Shown one piece after another: positions 15,272-16,855 of a DNA stretch of 16,855 bases. A program made the translations under genes and the position numbers. Numbering within the stretch: position 1 is the first letter of the stretch; the number at the start of each line of letters is the position of its first letter. The notes under the pieces were generated by a model, which searched no databases, was not told where the DNA came from, and saw nothing but the letters and a program-made list of their open reading frames with translations. Source of the DNA: CALGSZ01 sp042408955 (GTDB lineage: Bacteria; Chloroflexota; Chloroflexia; Thermomicrobiales; UBA6265); NCBI GenBank assembly GCA_042408955.1, contig JBHOQQ010000091.1, forward strand, positions 1 to 16,855, read 5' to 3'.

Positions 15272-15564
15272 CGGACATGCCAACGGGCAATGCGGCTGAC
15301 GCGGCGATGGCTCCAGCCAGCCTCAACATCGAGATTAAGCCAGAGCCATCCCCTGATGAGCGAGATGCCATTGTGGCAGCGATTCTGGCGCTGGCTGGCT
15401 CGCGACCGGTGGTGCCGGCATCACGCCAGGACATGCCTTCGCGCTGGGCGCTGGCCGGGCGTCTAGAAGCCATCCGCCAGCGCGCGCAGATGGGACGCGG
15501 CTGGAGTGGCCGCGGTGTGCTGCTCGGGCGTGTTTGCTTCACACGACAGGATTTCCCAACCTAG
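15268..15564 (+). CDS. Small acyl-CoA carboxylase epsilon-like subunit
   Basis: This 98-residue protein is encoded directly after the carboxylase beta subunit; its ATG overlaps the beta stop codon (ATGA), so translation is likely coupled. It contains a patch like the AccE/PccE epsilon subunits of actinobacterial acyl-CoA carboxylases: IKPEPSPDERDAIVAAI, then SRWALAGRLEAIR. Epsilon subunits bind the beta core and increase activity. The match is short and the assignment depends heavily on position. No enzyme motif, signal peptide or membrane helix is present. Confidence 0.7.
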   Translation: MTDMPTGNAADAAMAPASLNIEIKPEPSPDERDAIVAAILALAGSRPVVPASRQDMPSRWALAGRLEAIRQRAQMGRGWSGRGVLLGRVCFTRQDFPT

Positions 15565-15594
15565 GTGAGGAATCACGGCCATGACAACGCGAAA

Positions 15595-15619
15595 GGAAGA
15601 GCCGGCAACATCCGGTTCC
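15595..15619 (+). terminator. Weak hairpin between the carboxylase operon and the peptidase gene
   Basis: GGAA-gag-CCGG (15595-15605) pairs with CCGG-TTCC (15612-15619) around a 6-base loop, with a 3-base bulge. No strong T-run follows. It lies 31 bases after the epsilon-like gene and could partly terminate that transcript. Confidence 0.25.
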
Positions 15620-15692
15620 TTCTGGCCGATCCGGATCCGATGCATCCTGCTGAAAGGCGTCAGGCGGGGAATCGAACGAAGAGGAGGAGGAG

Positions 15693-16823
15693 ATGACGAT
15701 AGGCGATGGCGCGCGGCTGCGAGCGCGAGAACTGGGGATCCGGATCGGCCGGTTGGAGCCGGGGCAATGGAACGCGATCACGGATGTGCCTGGCGTTCGA
15801 GTGGGACACACAACGCTCATTGCTGGCGATGGGCCGCTCGTGGTGGGCCGCGGCCCGGTTCGGACTGGCGTGACCGTGATCATTCCTCACGAGGGGGCGC
15901 TGAGCGACGATCCCGTCTTTGCCGGATATCACCAACTGAACGGCAATGGCGAAATGACCGGGATCGCCTGGATCGAGGAGTCGGGTTTGCTCACAACGCC
16001 GATCGCAATCACGAACACGCACAGCGTCGGCGTGGTGCGAGACGCCATCATCGCCTACGAAGTGCAACGCCGGCAGAACGTGCATGACATTGCCTGGAGC
16101 CTGCCCGTAGTGGCAGAAACCTACGACGGCTGGCTGAACGACATCAACGGCTTTCACGTCCGTCCGGAGCATGTCTTCCAAGCGCTCGACGCGGCGGCCA
16201 GTGGACCGGTTGCCGAGGGCTGTGTCGGCGGTGGGACAGGCATGAATTGCCACGAGTTCAAGGGAGGTATTGGCACCTCCTCCCGCGTGCTTCCACCCGA
16301 GCGCGGCGGCTGGACGGTTGGCGTGCTCGTGCAGGCGAACTACGGGCGCCGGTACCTGCTGCGCATTGATGGTGTGCCCGTCGGTGAGGAGATCGGGCCA
16401 GATGTGGTCCCACCACCGTGGCCCCGCTCGCGAGGAGATGGCTCGATCATCATCATTGTGGCGACCGATGCTCCGCTGCTCCCGCATCAGTGCAAGCGGC
16501 TCGCGCAGCGGGCGACGGTTGGTCTTGCCCGTGTCGGCGGCAACGGCGACAACGGCAGCGGCGACCTCTTCCTCTGCTTTGCGACCGGGAACCGGGAATT
16601 GATGGATCCAGCGGACCGGATCAGCCCGATCGCCACGCGGATGGTGCCGAACACGGCGATTGATGGGCTATTCGAGGCGGTGGCCGAAGCAACACAGGAA
16701 GCGATCGTCAACGCCCTCTGCATGGCAACGACGATGGTCGGGATCGAGGGGCGCATATCCTACGCGATCCCGCTGGATCGCCTGCAAGATGTGATGAGGA
16801 AATATGGCCGTCTCCACGCGTAG
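15693..16823 (+). CDS. P1-family (DmpA/BapA-like) self-processing aminopeptidase
   Basis: This 376-residue peptidase matches the length of DmpA. Family members cut themselves between Gly and Ser to give two chains, and the new N-terminal Ser is the nucleophile. Here the site is Gly250-Ser251 (GDGSIII, followed by VATDAPLLPHQ). Other active-site positions are visible: Tyr144 (ETYDGW), Asn216 (VQANYG), Ser289 and Asp291 (NGSGD). It begins ITDVPGVRVGHTT, as the family does, and contains GCVGGGTGM. It has no signal peptide. Known relatives release N-terminal D-, L- or beta-amino acids; the substrate here cannot be predicted. ATG 15693 follows a purine-rich GGAGGAGGAG. A candidate gene start overlaps its last 20 bases. 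Confidence 0.92.
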   Translation: MTIGDGARLRARELGIRIGRLEPGQWNAITDVPGVRVGHTTLIAGDGPLVVGRGPVRTGVTVIIPHEGALSDDPVFAGYHQLNGNGEMTGIAWIEESGLLTTPIAITNTHSVGVVRDAIIAYEVQRRQNVHDIAWSLPVVAETYDGWLNDINGFHVRPEHVFQALDAAASGPVAEGCVGGGTGMNCHEFKGGIGTSSRVLPPERGGWTVGVLVQANYGRRYLLRIDGVPVGEEIGPDVVPPPWPRSRGDGSIIIIVATDAPLLPHQCKRLAQRATVGLARVGGNGDNGSGDLFLCFATGNRELMDPADRISPIATRMVPNTAIDGLFEAVAEATQEAIVNALCMATTMVGIEGRISYAIPLDRLQDVMRKYGRLHA

Positions 16824-16855
16824 GCGCTGGCGCGTTGTCGCCGGTGGGAAGAGCG
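16804..16855 (+). CDS. Candidate start of the next gene (partial, runs off right edge)
   Basis: ATG 16804 follows GATGAGGA at a short spacing of about 3 and opens a frame to the window edge, beginning MAVSTRRRWRVVAGGKS. It overlaps the end of the peptidase gene by 20 bases. Only 17 codons are visible, so no function can be given. The basic N-terminus could precede a membrane helix or be chance. Confidence 0.3.
   Translation, partial: MAVSTRRRWRVVAGGKS

Noticed and set aside
15581..16087. 168-codon plus-strand frame starting before the peptidase
   Set aside because: Most of it overlaps the peptidase in another frame. The translation is Arg/Gly-rich with no domain, and only the peptidase has family motifs.

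Overview
The window is high-GC DNA from a bacterium. Gene content and protein style suggest a member of the Chloroflexota, possibly Thermomicrobia such as Sphaerobacter or a relative. This placement is by family recognition only, because the window holds no rRNA or other phylogenetic marker. No tRNA, rRNA, CRISPR array, phage gene, transposase or plasmid function was seen, and the window reads as ordinary chromosome with one dispersed-repeat element.

Layout. Positions 1-69 (minus) hold the N-terminus of a PLP-dependent aminotransferase that runs off the left edge. Positions 224-547 (minus) hold a DUF4342 protein. Divergent from it, positions 820-3385 (plus) form a compact three-gene operon. 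It has two HtrA-like S1C serine proteases, each with one PDZ domain and neither with a signal peptide, followed by a NarL/LuxR-type regulator whose receiver domain has lost most phosphorylation residues. This is the most interesting group in the window.

Positions 3477-8171 and 8180-10648 are an envelope or glycan block. A very large membrane protein (plus) carries two successive GT39/ArnT-like glycosyltransferase modules and a C-terminal soluble domain. A short, well-initiated upstream ORF precedes it. Converging on it from the right (minus) are a YfhO-family membrane protein and, 8 bp after it, a single-span protein resembling the detached extracytoplasmic tail of a GT-C glycosyltransferase. 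Between the converging genes lies a 463-bp gap with a dispersed inverted-repeat element (7141-7297).

Positions 10969-16823 are metabolic and housekeeping genes. They are ilvD (branched-chain amino acid synthesis), then a convergent endonuclease V gene separated from ilvD by a 13-bp perfect stem hairpin. Divergent from endonuclease V is an acyl-CoA carboxylase beta subunit, ATGA-coupled to a small epsilon-like subunit. A P1-family (DmpA-like) self-processing aminopeptidase follows, and its 3' end overlaps a candidate gene start running off the right edge.

Several starts were moved inward from the longest possible ORF because a Shine-Dalgarno sequence marks an internal codon: DUF4342, first protease, endonuclease V and carboxylase. 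Nothing here is convincingly a wholly new system. The best leads are the signal-less protease pair with a degenerate regulator, and the double-module glycosyltransferase with its separate partner domain.
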